A stretch of DNA of 64,000 nt from Methylophilus medardensis (GCF_006363915.1 NZ_CP040946.1), one strand, 5' to 3'; positions 41,909-51,683 are shown, counted from the first letter of the stretch. Numbers and translations: made by a program. Notes: generated from the sequence alone by a model not told the origin.

Positions 41909-42373
41909 TTAGGCGGCCGCCTTTTGTTCGATAAAAGAGGCTGGCGCATGCTCTGTGGTGCCAATTTGAATTTTGCGCGGTTTGAGCGCTTCAGGAATCT
42001 CGCGTAATAATGCAATGGTCAATAAGCCATTTTCGAGATGGGCATGGGTGACTTTAACGTGATCAGCCAGCTGAAATTTATGCTCGAAGTCACGCGTGGC
42101 AATGCCTCGGTGCAGATAATTGGCTTGTTGCTCTTTTTTAACTTTACGGCCGGTGACGCGTAAAGACTGATGTTCACTTTCTATGTCCAACTCGTCTTGA
42201 TGAAATCCGGCGACAGCCATGACAATTTTGTAAGTGTTTTCGTCGACCAGTTCAATATTGTAGGGTGGGTAGCTGATTTCATTTTCATTACGCTGATTTT
42301 CGTTAAGCATTTTAGCTAAGCGGTCAAAACCAATCGCAGTTCTGTAGAAAGGGCTTAAATCATAAGTACGCAT
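41909..42373 (-). CDS. Small heat-shock protein Hsp20 (IbpA-like)
   Basis: The 154-aa alpha-crystallin chaperone holds unfolding proteins for refolding. It begins MRTYDLSPFYRTAIGFDRL, as IbpA proteins do. The crystallin domain covers residues 38-125 (YPPYNIELVDENTYKIVMAVAGFHQDELDI ... FEHKFQLADHVKV ... LENGLLTIAL), and the C-terminal IxI/V motif is IQIG. ATG 42373 has AAAGGATC upstream. A sigma-32 promoter lies 73 bp upstream. Confidence 0.92.
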   Translation of the reverse strand: MRTYDLSPFYRTAIGFDRLAKMLNENQRNENEISYPPYNIELVDENTYKIVMAVAGFHQDELDIESEHQSLRVTGRKVKKEQQANYLHRGIATRDFEHKFQLADHVKVTHAHLENGLLTIALLREIPEALKPRKIQIGTTEHAPASFIEQKAAA

Positions 42374-42445
42374 ATCGTTGATCCTTTTAAAATGAAGCGA
42401 TGAACACATTGCACAGGCCTCAAACAACAAGCGCCTGTATTTTCA

Positions 42446-42473
42446 ATATGGGCATACGTTTTATTTTTTCAAG
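42446..42473 (-). promoter_or_regulatory. Sigma-32 heat-shock promoter of hsp20
   Basis: On the minus strand CTTGAAA (42473-42467) and GCCCATAT (42453-42446) are 13 bases apart. They match the RpoH consensus CTTGAAA-N11-15-CCCCATNT in all but one base of the -10 box. Confidence 0.82.
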
Positions 42474-42498
42474 CGGGGGAGAGGTGTGATTCTCCGGA

Positions 42499-43719
42499 TC
42501 AAATTCCCAAGGCTTCAGTCCAAGCGAGCGCATCCATATGACACTGGTTCACCTTGTCAGGGTTGAGTTGTAGCATGGCCGCTAATTGCAAAATCTCTTC
42601 GTTATTGGCATCTTCGCAGGCCTCTGTCAGCTTCAAAAATGGACCAAAAATGCCTTCACGCCTCACTAAGGCATCGACGATCGCCTCTGGCAATTGCAAT
42701 TTTTCGAGCACATTTTCCATCGGCACCTTGAGCATGATGTCGAGTAATGAAAAAACACCGACCACGAATAAATTATCGCGATCACGCTTTTCAAAGAAAG
42801 GCTCCCCGAGCAGTTCAGTGAGTCGGCCACGTGTGATAGACGTTTTCATCAGGGCAGGGGAGCTACTATTATTGCCAGCCGTCACCATCAACAAAGTCAA
42901 CCAACGATAGAGCTGGTTACGGCCCAAAATCGTCAACGCGTGTCCGATCGACTGCACCTCGCACGACAGGCCAAAGCCTACCGAATTAATGTAGCGCAGT
43001 AATTTATAACTCAGGGTGGTGTCGCGCTTGAAGCCATTTTCTATGGTTTTGTTTTCCGCATCCTGGCTCACCAGATTCAGCAAATGCAATACACCGTCAA
43101 AACTTGGATTAATCACTTTGCTATTCAGGTTTTCTGGTCTGGCATAAAAATAACCCTGAAACTGTTGATAGCCCGCCTCTAACAGAGCAGTAAATTGCGC
43201 ATTTTGCTCGACTTTTTCGGCAATCAACTGGCAACCGGTGGCTTGGTATTTTTTTAACCATTGTGTGGCTTGTACAATATCTACATCGCGCATGTCTAGT
43301 TTGATGTAATCGGCATAAGGGATTAATGCCTCTAGCTGCGCGTGATGCTGTGGGTTGTCTAGCGCAATTTTAAATTTGTTTGTTTTAAGCTCGCGACAAC
43401 GCTCAATGATTTCAGCAGTGACTTCTACTGAATTCACCACTTCGAGGACGGTTTTTTCTGCCGGCATTAACTCCAAAAACACGCTACTGAGCATCAGGCG
43501 GTCAACGTTGATAAAGGCTAATTGCTGGCCGAGTAACCAATTCTCATGCATCTCATCCATCGTTGTGGACAAAATTTTGGCGCAAGTTTGAATATCCTCT
43601 TCAAAAGGCGCATTGGTGCCATTCTGATCATTTCTGAAAAAGAACTCGTAACCAATAATCTCTTGCTGACTATTCACAATTGGCTGACGACCAATAATAC
43701 TATGTTGCGACGTAGACAT
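42499..43719 (-). CDS. EAL-fold/HDOD signalling protein (degenerate EAL)
   Basis: The 406-aa protein joins an N-terminal EAL-like domain (residues 8-200: IIGRQPIVNSQQEIIGYEFFFRN ... YIKLDMRDVD ... LIAEKVE ... YQQFQGYFYARPE) to an HDOD domain (residues 205-400: YKLLRYINSVGFGLSCEVQSIGHALTILGRNQLYRWL). The EALxR signature itself is YEFFFRN, so c-di-GMP hydrolysis is unlikely; such YuxH-type proteins usually act as binding or scaffold proteins. ATG 43719 is preferred over an in-frame start seven codons upstream. No neighbour indicates its pathway. Confidence 0.85.
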   Translation of the reverse strand: MSTSQHSIIGRQPIVNSQQEIIGYEFFFRNDQNGTNAPFEEDIQTCAKILSTTMDEMHENWLLGQQLAFINVDRLMLSSVFLELMPAEKTVLEVVNSVEVTAEIIERCRELKTNKFKIALDNPQHHAQLEALIPYADYIKLDMRDVDIVQATQWLKKYQATGCQLIAEKVEQNAQFTALLEAGYQQFQGYFYARPENLNSKVINPSFDGVLHLLNLVSQDAENKTIENGFKRDTTLSYKLLRYINSVGFGLSCEVQSIGHALTILGRNQLYRWLTLLMVTAGNNSSSPALMKTSITRGRLTELLGEPFFEKRDRDNLFVVGVFSLLDIMLKVPMENVLEKLQLPEAIVDALVRREGIFGPFLKLTEACEDANNEEILQLAAMLQLNPDKVNQCHMDALAWTEALGI

Positions 43720-43761
43720 GACTGCTTTCCTGATGAGCACCGAATATCATTGTAAGCGAAG

Positions 43762-43791
43762 CGGGCTTTTTTCTTGTTTGAAAAAAGCCCG
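43762..43791. repeat. 12-bp perfect inverted repeat upstream of the EAL/HDOD gene
   Basis: CGGGCTTTTTTC (43762-43773) and GAAAAAAGCCCG (43780-43791) pair perfectly over TTGTTT. The T runs are inside the stem, and no T run follows on either strand, so it is not a textbook terminator. Confidence 0.7.
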
Positions 43792-43896
43792 GAATGTGTC
43801 TGCTTTTCTAGTCTTTACGTTTGTATTACCCGGCTTTATCGTCCACCAAATATGCCGCGCCTTGTGCTGCTCACGCGGCAGATCGCCAGTCACAAA

Positions 43897-43910
43897 AAGC
43901 CTACAGGCTT
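43897..43910 (-). terminator. Probable terminator at the end of glmS
   Basis: On the minus strand AAGCC pairs with GGCTT over a 4-base loop and is followed by TTTTT-G. The 5' arm overlaps the glmS stop codon. Confidence 0.5.
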
Positions 43911-45744
43911 ATTCAACCGTCACACTTTTAGCAAGGTTTCGTGGTTTATCGACATCCGTGCCTTTAAGTAGGGCGACATGGTAAGCCAGCAATTGCACTG
44001 GAATCACATGCAAAATGGGCGACAATACGCCAACATGGCGCGGTGTGCGGATGACATGTACGCCTTCTGACTCTTTAAAGTGGCTATCGGCATCGGCAAA
44101 CACGAACAATTCACCACCACGCGCTTTTACTTCTTGCATGTTGGACTTTACTTTTTCAAGCAACGCATCATTGGGTGCAATCACCACGACAGGCATATTG
44201 TTATCCACCAAAGCCAACGGCCCGTGTTTCAGCTCTCCAGCTGGATAGGCCTCTGCGTGAATATAAGAGATTTCTTTCAGCTTGAGTGCGCCTTCCATGG
44301 CAATTGGGTAGTGAATGCCTCGTCCAAGGAACAATGCATGCTCTTTATCACCAAAGCGATGTGCCCATTCACGAATCTGCGGCTCTAAATTTAAGGCAAT
44401 CTGCACGCTACCGGTTAGCTGGCGCAGGTCAGACAAATACTGCTGTTCTTGGGCTTCAGTTAACAGGCCGCGCACTTTGCTCAGTGTCACTGCAAGCACA
44501 AATAATGCAATCAGTTGGGTGGTGAAGGCTTTGGTGCTGGCAACGCCAATTTCAGCGCCAGCCCGCGTGTAGAATATTAAGGAGGATGCGCGTGGAATCG
44601 CACTTTCTTGCACATTGCAAATCGCCAAGCTGTGACGATGGCCGAGTTTTTGGGCATGCTTCAGCGCTTCCATGGTGTCAAGGGTTTCGCCCGACTGTGA
44701 GATAGTCACAATCAATTGATTCGGATTCGGCACCGATTCACGATAGCGATATTCACTGGCGATTTCTACTGAAGTGGGTATCTTTGCAATACTTTCCAGC
44801 CAGTATTTTGCAGTCAACCCGGCGTAATAGCTGGTCCCAGCAGCGAGGATCAATACACTATCGACTTTGGACAGCACTGCCGCTGCCGATTGGCCAAACA
44901 ATTCACTTCTAAAAGCACCATCATCGATCAGTGCCTCAATCGTATCGCTTATTGCACGTGGCTGTTCGTAGATTTCTTTTTGCATGAAATGGCTGTATGG
45001 TCCCAACTCAAGGGAGGCCAGAGACACATCGCTCAGATGAATTTTGCGCGACACCACTTCATCCTGTTTGTCGATAATCACCACCGAATCTGTTTGCAAC
45101 GTGGCTACATCGCCATCTTCCAGATAGATCACTTTGCGGGTCGCTGACAACACCGCCGAGACATCAGAGGCCACAAAGTTTTCGCCCTCACCCAGTCCTA
45201 TTAACAAGGGACAACCGAGGCGCGCAACCACCATTTTGGTCGGCTGATCCAACGCGATCACACTAATGGCATACGCACCGGTCAACTCTGCAATGGCTTT
45301 TTTTACAGCGGTTAATAAATCATGAGATTGTTGGTAATAGTGATGCACCAAATGCGCAATCACCTCGGTATCCGTTTGCGAATAAAACTGATAGCCGAGT
45401 GCTTTTAAGCGGTCTCTTTGTTCATCGTGATTTTCGATAATACCGTTATGTACCACTGCGATCTGTGCCTGATCTTGCGCAGGGGATACGTGTGGGTGCG
45501 CGTTCTGTTCAGTGACACCCCCATGCGTTGCCCATCGGGTATGGCCAATGCCAACGGTGCCGTGCATGCCTTCTGCTTTTAGCGCCAACTCCGAAACGCG
45601 ACCTACCGCCCGTGCACGCTCTATGTGCTGGTTGAGTATTGCGATCCCTGCCGAATCATAGCCACGATACTCTAGTCGACTTAACCCCTCAATCAAGAGT
45701 GGAACGATATTTCTAGTTGAAACCGCACCGACAATCCCACACAT
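43909..45744 (-). CDS. glmS: Glucosamine-fructose-6-phosphate aminotransferase
   Basis: The 611-aa enzyme makes glucosamine-6-phosphate from fructose-6-phosphate and glutamine, the first step toward UDP-GlcNAc. The N-terminal glutaminase has Cys2 as nucleophile (MCGIVGAV) and HTRWATHG. Two SIS isomerase domains follow (AAGTSYYAGL, SQSGETLDT, GRGIHYPIAMEGALKLKEISYIHAEAYPAGELKHGP), and the C terminus DKPRNLAKSVTVE is the standard fructose-phosphate site. It is four bases after glmU on the same strand, so the two steps toward UDP-GlcNAc are one operon. Confidence 0.96.
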   Translation of the reverse strand: MCGIVGAVSTRNIVPLLIEGLSRLEYRGYDSAGIAILNQHIERARAVGRVSELALKAEGMHGTVGIGHTRWATHGGVTEQNAHPHVSPAQDQAQIAVVHNGIIENHDEQRDRLKALGYQFYSQTDTEVIAHLVHHYYQQSHDLLTAVKKAIAELTGAYAISVIALDQPTKMVVARLGCPLLIGLGEGENFVASDVSAVLSATRKVIYLEDGDVATLQTDSVVIIDKQDEVVSRKIHLSDVSLASLELGPYSHFMQKEIYEQPRAISDTIEALIDDGAFRSELFGQSAAAVLSKVDSVLILAAGTSYYAGLTAKYWLESIAKIPTSVEIASEYRYRESVPNPNQLIVTISQSGETLDTMEALKHAQKLGHRHSLAICNVQESAIPRASSLIFYTRAGAEIGVASTKAFTTQLIALFVLAVTLSKVRGLLTEAQEQQYLSDLRQLTGSVQIALNLEPQIREWAHRFGDKEHALFLGRGIHYPIAMEGALKLKEISYIHAEAYPAGELKHGPLALVDNNMPVVVIAPNDALLEKVKSNMQEVKARGGELFVFADADSHFKESEGVHVIRTPRHVGVLSPILHVIPVQLLAYHVALLKGTDVDKPRNLAKSVTVE

Positions 45745-45748
45745 ACGC

Positions 45749-47119
45749 TTATTTTTTCACCTTTTGTGGACGTTTCCATCCCTGAATTGATCTTTGCCCG
45801 CGCGCACGGCATAAGGTTAACGTCTCTGCCGGCACATCTTTGGTAATCGTCGAGCCTGCTGCAATGGTCGCCCCATGACCAACGGTTACAGGAGCCACTA
45901 ATTGGGTATCTGAGCCTACAAATACATGATCTTCAATCACTGTTTTATGTTTATTGGCACCATCATAATTGCAGGTGATGACGCCAGCCCCAATATTGAC
46001 ATGAGCGCCAATGCTGGCATCACCCACATAACTCAGGTGATTCACTTTACTGCCTAAGCCGATCGTCGCATTTTTAATTTCAACAAAATTGCCAATATGC
46101 GTATCCGCCGCCAACTGGGCGCCAGGCCGCAAGCGAGCAAAAGGGCCGATTTTACTGTCTTTGCCGATATTCGCTTGGTCGACATGCGTAAAAGCGGCTA
46201 TTTGTGTGCCTTGTGCAATCGTTGCATCGCGAATGACGCAATGAGGTCCAATGTACACACCATCTTCTAGGATGACGTTGCCCTCAAACACACAGTTAAC
46301 ATCAATCACCACATCTCTACCACATTGCAATGCGCCCCGAATATCAATCCGCTGTGCATCTAACAAGGTGACGCCCTGTGTCATCAGCGAATTGGCTTGG
46401 CGCTGTTGGTACTCTCGTTCGATTTGTTGCAGATCCAGTTTCGAATTGATGCCGGTAACAGACCAGGCATCTTTCACCACATAGGGTATAACTGGGCGAC
46501 CTTCAAGCACGGATAGACTGATGATATCCGTCAGGTAATATTCTTTTTGAGCGTTTTGATTGGTGATTTTACCCAACCAAGTTTTCAATTGCGCATTTGG
46601 CATCGCCATAATGCCAGTATTAACCTCTTTAATTTGGCGCTGCGCCTCGCTCGCGTCTTTATGTTCGACGATGCCTACCACCTCATCTCGCGCATTACGT
46701 ACGATGCGGCCGTAACCACAAGGGTCAGCCTTAATAAATGTCTGCACCACCAATTGCTGGTCTGCATGTTCCAACATGGCTCGACAAGCGGCAACATCCA
46801 CTAAAGGTACGTCTCCCAGCAAAATGAGCGTTTTACCCTCGGCAGGCAAACTCGGTAACGCCTGCTGTACTGCGTGCCCAGTGCCTAATTGTTCAGCTTG
46901 TAATACCCACCGCAAATCGGTACCGGGTGTTTGTTGTTGGACTAATTCGCCACCAAAACCATACACCACTGTTATGTTTTGTGGTTGCAATTGTCTCGCC
47001 GCATCAATCACATGATGCAAAATAGGCTTGCCACCTACCGCATGCAGTACTTTAGGCAGGGCAGATTGCATTCGAGTGCCTTTGCCCGCTGCCAAGATTA
47101 CAATATTTAAATTACTCAT
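45749..47119 (-). CDS. glmU: Bifunctional UDP-GlcNAc pyrophosphorylase / GlcN-1-P acetyltransferase
   Basis: The 456-aa protein has an N-terminal uridylyltransferase (LAAGKGTRMQSALPKVLH at residue 8; LGDVPLVD; EHKDASEAQ) and a C-terminal left-handed beta-helix of hexapeptide repeats that acetylates glucosamine-1-phosphate with acetyl-CoA. NCDGANKHKT-type (ITCNYDGANKHKTVIEDHVFVGSDTQLV) marks the acetyl-CoA site. It feeds peptidoglycan and lipopolysaccharide synthesis. A strong terminator separates it from the atp operon. Confidence 0.96.
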   Translation of the reverse strand: MSNLNIVILAAGKGTRMQSALPKVLHAVGGKPILHHVIDAARQLQPQNITVVYGFGGELVQQQTPGTDLRWVLQAEQLGTGHAVQQALPSLPAEGKTLILLGDVPLVDVAACRAMLEHADQQLVVQTFIKADPCGYGRIVRNARDEVVGIVEHKDASEAQRQIKEVNTGIMAMPNAQLKTWLGKITNQNAQKEYYLTDIISLSVLEGRPVIPYVVKDAWSVTGINSKLDLQQIEREYQQRQANSLMTQGVTLLDAQRIDIRGALQCGRDVVIDVNCVFEGNVILEDGVYIGPHCVIRDATIAQGTQIAAFTHVDQANIGKDSKIGPFARLRPGAQLAADTHIGNFVEIKNATIGLGSKVNHLSYVGDASIGAHVNIGAGVITCNYDGANKHKTVIEDHVFVGSDTQLVAPVTVGHGATIAAGSTITKDVPAETLTLCRARGQRSIQGWKRPQKVKK

Positions 47120-47147
47120 ATGCTTATTTTATCTCAGAAACAAAAAA

Positions 47148-47165
47148 GGCGGCTCGAAAGCCGCC
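47148..47165. terminator. Terminator between the atp operon and glmU
   Basis: GGCGGCT (47148-47154) pairs with AGCCGCC (47159-47165) over CGAA. The flanks are A-rich on the left and T-rich on the right, so it works in both directions. It lies 28 bases after the atpC stop on the minus strand. Confidence 0.9.
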
Positions 47166-47192
47166 TGTTTTATTACTAGTCCCGTGCGCAAT

Positions 47193-47618
47193 CTAGTGCA
47201 CAGATTTACGCAATTTTTGGATTGCCTGAATTTGCGCAATTGCTTCAGCGAGCTCAGCTTGTGCTGCGGCGTAATCAATATCTGATGAGCGGTTACGCAA
47301 AGCTTCTTCAGCAGCTTCTTTTGCTGCAACAGCTTTCGCTTCATCTAAATCTTGACCACGAATGGCTGTGTCTGCCAATACTGTTACTAACCCCGGTTGC
47401 ACTTCTAACATGCCACCAGAAATGTAAATCACAGTTTCATCTTGCTCGTTAGCTTGCTTGATACGCAAGGCACCCGGCTTGATCGTTGTAATCATAGGTG
47501 CGTGATGTGGATAAATACCCACTTCGCCTGTTCCCGCTGGTGCCACCACAAATTCGGCTTCACCAGAGAAGATAGACGCTTCGGCACTCACAACATCGAT
47601 ATGCACAGTATTTGCCAT
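47193..47618 (-). CDS. atpC: ATP synthase F1 epsilon subunit
   Basis: The 141-aa central-stalk subunit has the N-terminal beta-sandwich (VVSAEASIFSGEAEFVVAPAGTGEVGIYPHHAPMITTIKPG) and the C-terminal helical hairpin that can inhibit ATPase activity (LDEAKAVAAKEAAEEALRNR). It is the last gene of atpIBEFHAGDC. Confidence 0.95.
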   Translation of the reverse strand: MANTVHIDVVSAEASIFSGEAEFVVAPAGTGEVGIYPHHAPMITTIKPGALRIKQANEQDETVIYISGGMLEVQPGLVTVLADTAIRGQDLDEAKAVAAKEAAEEALRNRSSDIDYAAAQAELAEAIAQIQAIQKLRKSVH

Positions 47619-47693
47619 AATGTTCTCTTTTCTATATCACTGAAATTCGTTTAAACAAGCAAATCTTGCTAGATCTGCTTGTTTCCACCTGCA

Positions 47694-49130
47694 TTAGTTC
47701 AGTGTTTTAGCCTTTTCAACCGCTTCTTCAATGCCACCCACCATGTAGAACGCTTGCTCTGGCAGATGATCGTATTCGCCAGCAACAATGGCTTTAAAGC
47801 CTTTGATGGTTTCTTTCAGTGGTACGTATTTACCTGGTGCGCCGGTAAACACTTCAGCCACGTGGAAAGGTTGTGACAAGAAACGTTGGATCTTACGTGC
47901 ACGACCCACAGCCAATTTGTCTTCTGGAGACAATTCGTCCATACCCAGAATCGCGATAATGTCCCGCAGTTCTTTGTAGCGTTGCAGTGTTTGCTGCACG
48001 CTGCGTGCAACCGCGTAGTGCTCTTCACCAACAACCAATGGGTCTAACTGGCGTGAGGTAGAATCTAACGGGTCAACCGCTGGATAAATACCCAATGATG
48101 CAATGTCACGTGACAATACAACGGTGGAGTCCAAATGTTGGAAGGTCGTCGCTGGTGATGGGTCAGTCAAGTCATCCGCAGGCACGTAAACGGCTTGAAT
48201 AGAAGTAATAGAGCCCACTTTTGTAGAGGTAATACGCTCTTGCAAACGACCCATTTCATCAGCCAACGTTGGTTGGTAACCCACGGCTGATGGCATACGG
48301 CCTAGCAACGCTGATACTTCAGTACCAGCCAATGTGTAGCGGTAGATGTTATCCACAAAGAACAAGACATCACGGCCTTCATCACGGAATTTTTCCGCCA
48401 TGGTCAAACCAGACAAAGCCACGCGCAGACGGTTGCCCGGAGGTTCGTTCATCTGACCGAACACCATAGCTACTTTTGACTCTTTCATGTTGTCTAGCTT
48501 GATGACGCCAGCATCTGCCATCTCGTGGTAGAAGTCATTACCTTCACGCGTACGCTCACCAACACCGGCAAATACTGACAAACCAGAGTGCTGTTTCGCG
48601 ATGTTGTTAATCAGTTCAAGCATGTTCACGGTTTTACCTACACCCGCACCACCGAACAGACCCACTTTACCGCCCTTAGCAAAAGGACAGACCAAGTCAA
48701 TCACCTTGATGCCCGTTTCCAACAGATCTACGGAAGGGGACAAGTCTTCGAAAGCAGGTGCTTTTTGGTGAATTGAACGGAACTCGGTGGAGTCGATTGG
48801 ACCCACTTCATCAATTGGGCGGCCCAGTACGTCCATAATACGACCCAAGGTACCTTCACCGACTGGCACAGAAATCGCTGAGCCAGTGTTTCTGAAGGTG
48901 GTACCGCGTGCCAGACCATCTGAAGAACCCATGGCAATGGTACGAACCACGCCGTCACCCAATTGCTGTTGTACTTCTAAGGTTAAGCCAGCTTCTGCAT
49001 TGTTATCCGCTGCTTCAATGATTAATGCATCGAACACTTTAGGCATTTGATCACGTGGAAACTCCACGTCAACCACAGCGCCAATACACTGTACTACCTT
49101 ACCTGTTACTACTTGATTTGCCTTTGCCAT
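47694..49130 (-). CDS. atpD: ATP synthase F1 beta subunit
   Basis: The 478-aa catalytic subunit has the P-loop GGAGVGKTV near residue 160, the catalytic Glu region GERTREGNDFYHEM, the DELSEED-region variant DELSPEDKLAVGRARKIQRFLSQPF, and the signature PAVDPLDSTS. It is full length, and the family variant DELSPED is common in proteobacteria. Confidence 0.97.
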   Translation of the reverse strand: MAKANQVVTGKVVQCIGAVVDVEFPRDQMPKVFDALIIEAADNNAEAGLTLEVQQQLGDGVVRTIAMGSSDGLARGTTFRNTGSAISVPVGEGTLGRIMDVLGRPIDEVGPIDSTEFRSIHQKAPAFEDLSPSVDLLETGIKVIDLVCPFAKGGKVGLFGGAGVGKTVNMLELINNIAKQHSGLSVFAGVGERTREGNDFYHEMADAGVIKLDNMKESKVAMVFGQMNEPPGNRLRVALSGLTMAEKFRDEGRDVLFFVDNIYRYTLAGTEVSALLGRMPSAVGYQPTLADEMGRLQERITSTKVGSITSIQAVYVPADDLTDPSPATTFQHLDSTVVLSRDIASLGIYPAVDPLDSTSRQLDPLVVGEEHYAVARSVQQTLQRYKELRDIIAILGMDELSPEDKLAVGRARKIQRFLSQPFHVAEVFTGAPGKYVPLKETIKGFKAIVAGEYDHLPEQAFYMVGGIEEAVEKAKTLN

Positions 49131-49226
49131 TTTCTTTTCCTAACTGTATGAGTCAGATCTAATTGAATTCTTTCACTTACGTTTGCTTGTCGCGTTTGGG
49201 CGGCAAGCATTTACAAAACGTACGCC

Positions 49227-50096
49227 TTAGGACGAGACCGCTGCTGCACCGCCGACGATTTCTGAAATTTCTTTGGTAATTGCCGCCTGACGGGCTTTGT
49301 TGTAAACCAATTTCAACTCGCCAATTACGTTTTTCGCATTGTCAGAAGCAGACTTCATCGCGACCATACGTGCAGATTGCTCAGAAGCCATGTTTTCAGC
49401 CACTGCGTTATAAATCAGTGATTCGATGTAACGCGTCATCAACTCATCTACCACCGGTTGCGCTTCGGGTTCATAAATATAATCCCAATGGCCGTTCGGG
49501 CTACCCAATTGCTCACCGGTCAGTGGCAACAATTGTTGCATGGTCGGCTCTTGCTTCATGGTGTTGATAAATTTGGTGTAGCAGATGTAAAGCTGATCGA
49601 TTTCACCGGCAATGTAAGCATCAAGCATCACCTTGATCGACCCGATCAATTTTTCTAGATGCGGCGTATCACCAAGACCTGTGATGTGTGACTGCACTTT
49701 CGCGCCGATGCGGTTCATAAAGCCGTAGCCTTTGTTACCGATCGCGCTAACGCTAATCCCTTTGCCTTCCGCTTCCCAAGCTTTCATCTGGTTTAAAGAC
49801 AAACGTAATACGTTTGTATTCAAACCACCGCACAAGCCTTTATCGGAGCTGACAACAATCAGACCCACATTTTTCACCACGTCGCGCTTAATCAAGAACG
49901 GATGACGATACTCGGACTGTGCGAAAGAGAGGTGGGCCGCCACGTTGCGAATTTTGTCCGCATAAGGGCGAGAAGCACGCATTCTATCTTGCGCCTTACG
50001 CATTTTAGAAGCGGCAACCATCTCCATCGCTTTGGTGATCTTGCGTGTATTTTCAACACTCTTGATCTTGGTTCTAATCTCTTTACTACCTGCCAT
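49227..50096 (-). CDS. atpG: ATP synthase F1 gamma subunit
   Basis: The 289-aa rotor shaft has the long N-terminal coiled coil (KEIRTKIKSVENTRKITKAMEMVAASKMRKAQ), the central VVSSDKGLCGGLNTNV, and the C-terminal helix MVAMKSASDNAKNVIGELKLVYNKARQAAITKEISEIVGGAAA. It lies between atpA and atpD as usual. Confidence 0.96.
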   Translation of the reverse strand: MAGSKEIRTKIKSVENTRKITKAMEMVAASKMRKAQDRMRASRPYADKIRNVAAHLSFAQSEYRHPFLIKRDVVKNVGLIVVSSDKGLCGGLNTNVLRLSLNQMKAWEAEGKGISVSAIGNKGYGFMNRIGAKVQSHITGLGDTPHLEKLIGSIKVMLDAYIAGEIDQLYICYTKFINTMKQEPTMQQLLPLTGEQLGSPNGHWDYIYEPEAQPVVDELMTRYIESLIYNAVAENMASEQSARMVAMKSASDNAKNVIGELKLVYNKARQAAITKEISEIVGGAAAVSS

Positions 50097-50125
50097 ATTT
50101 GGTTCCTAAGTCGAAGTGTCAGAGA

Positions 50126-51667
50126 TTAATAAGCGTTTGTTGCTTTGAAGTCTTGAATCGCAGCTTCTAATGCTTTCTCGTTGTCACCACTCAGGTCTTT
50201 GCTGGATTCAATTGCATCAATAATTTGCTTGTACTTAGAGTTCAAGAAACCATGTAATGCATTTTCAAATGCCAATACCTTGTTGGTCGGCACGTCATCA
50301 AAGAAACCTTTATTGGCTGCAAATAAGCTCACGCCCATGTTTGCAACGTTCAATGGTGCGTATTGTGCTTGTTTCATCAACTCAGTAAACATACGACCGC
50401 GGTCTAACTGTTTGCGGGTTGCTTCATCCAGATCAGAGGCAAACTGCGCAAAGGCAGCCAATTCACGATATTGGGCCAATGCCAAACGTACGCCACCACC
50501 CAATTTTTTGATGATTTTGGTTTGTGCAGCACCGCCTACGCGAGAGACTGAGATACCGGCGTTAATCGCTGGACGCACGCCCGCGTTAAACAAATCCGTT
50601 TCCAAGAAAATCTGGCCATCGGTAATCGAAATCACGTTGGTTGGAACGAATGCTGACACGTCACCAGCTTGGGTTTCAATCACTGGTAGAGCGGTCAGTG
50701 AACCGGTTTTACCTTTGACTTCACCATTTGTGAATTTTTCAACATACTCTTCGTTCACACGCGCTGCGCGCTCTAACAAACGTGAGTGGATGTAGAACAC
50801 GTCACCTGGATAAGCTTCACGGCCTGGTGGGCGACGCAACAGCAAGGAGATTTGACGGTAAGCAACCGCTTGTTTGGACAAGTCATCATAAACGATCAAT
50901 GCGTCTTGACCACGGTCACGGAAGTATTCACCCATCGTACAACCTGCGTAAGGGGCTAAGAATTGCAATGCAGCGGAGTCTGAAGCTGTTGCAGCAACCA
51001 CAATGGTATAAGCCATCGCGCCATGCTCTTCCAGTTTACGTACCACGTTAGCGACTGTTGAAGCCTTTTGGCCAACAGCGACGTAGATACAGGTCATGTT
51101 CTGACCTTTTTGGTTGATGATCGCATCCACCGCAACCGCTGTTTTACCAGTTTGACGGTCGCCAATGATCAACTCACGTTGACCACGGCCTACCGGCACC
51201 ATTGAGTCAATTGACTTCAAGCCAGTTTGAACAGGTTGTGACACAGATTTACGTGCAATCACACCTGGGGCGATTTTTTCAATTTTGTCTGTCAATTTTG
51301 CATTGACTGGGCCTTTACCATCAATCGGTTGACCCAAGGCATTCACCACGCGGCCAATTAATTCAGGGCCAACCGGCACTTCCAGAATACGGCCTGTACA
51401 CTTACATGTGTCGCCTTCTGTAATGTGTTCGTATTCGCCCAATACCACTGCACCCACGGAGTCACGCTCGAGGTTCAAAGCCAAACCAAAAGTGTTGCCA
51501 GGAAACTCAATCATCTCGCCGGACATCACGTTAGACAAACCATGGATACGCACAATGCCGTCTGTAACGGAAATTACGGTACCTTGAGTGCGGGCTTCCG
51601 CAGAGGTAGAGAAGTTTTCTAAACGGCTCTTGATGAGCTCGCTAATCTCTGATGTAGATAACTGCAT
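50126..51667 (-). CDS. atpA: ATP synthase F1 alpha subunit
   Basis: The 513-aa non-catalytic subunit has the P-loop GDRQTGKTAVAVDAIINQ near residue 170, the family segment LLRRPPGREAYPGDVFYIHSRLLERAARV, and NAGISVSRVGG. Length is normal for bacteria. It begins MQLSTSEISELIKSRLENF. Confidence 0.97.
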   Translation of the reverse strand: MQLSTSEISELIKSRLENFSTSAEARTQGTVISVTDGIVRIHGLSNVMSGEMIEFPGNTFGLALNLERDSVGAVVLGEYEHITEGDTCKCTGRILEVPVGPELIGRVVNALGQPIDGKGPVNAKLTDKIEKIAPGVIARKSVSQPVQTGLKSIDSMVPVGRGQRELIIGDRQTGKTAVAVDAIINQKGQNMTCIYVAVGQKASTVANVVRKLEEHGAMAYTIVVAATASDSAALQFLAPYAGCTMGEYFRDRGQDALIVYDDLSKQAVAYRQISLLLRRPPGREAYPGDVFYIHSRLLERAARVNEEYVEKFTNGEVKGKTGSLTALPVIETQAGDVSAFVPTNVISITDGQIFLETDLFNAGVRPAINAGISVSRVGGAAQTKIIKKLGGGVRLALAQYRELAAFAQFASDLDEATRKQLDRGRMFTELMKQAQYAPLNVANMGVSLFAANKGFFDDVPTNKVLAFENALHGFLNSKYKQIIDAIESSKDLSGDNEKALEAAIQDFKATNAY

Positions 51668-51683
51668 TTAATTCTCCTATGCC

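Noticed and set aside
43774..43900. Small minus-strand frame of about 47 codons between glmS and the EAL/HDOD gene, starting at a GTG
   Set aside because: It has no ribosome site, crosses a perfect hairpin, and I recognise no family. Support is too weak to list as a gene.
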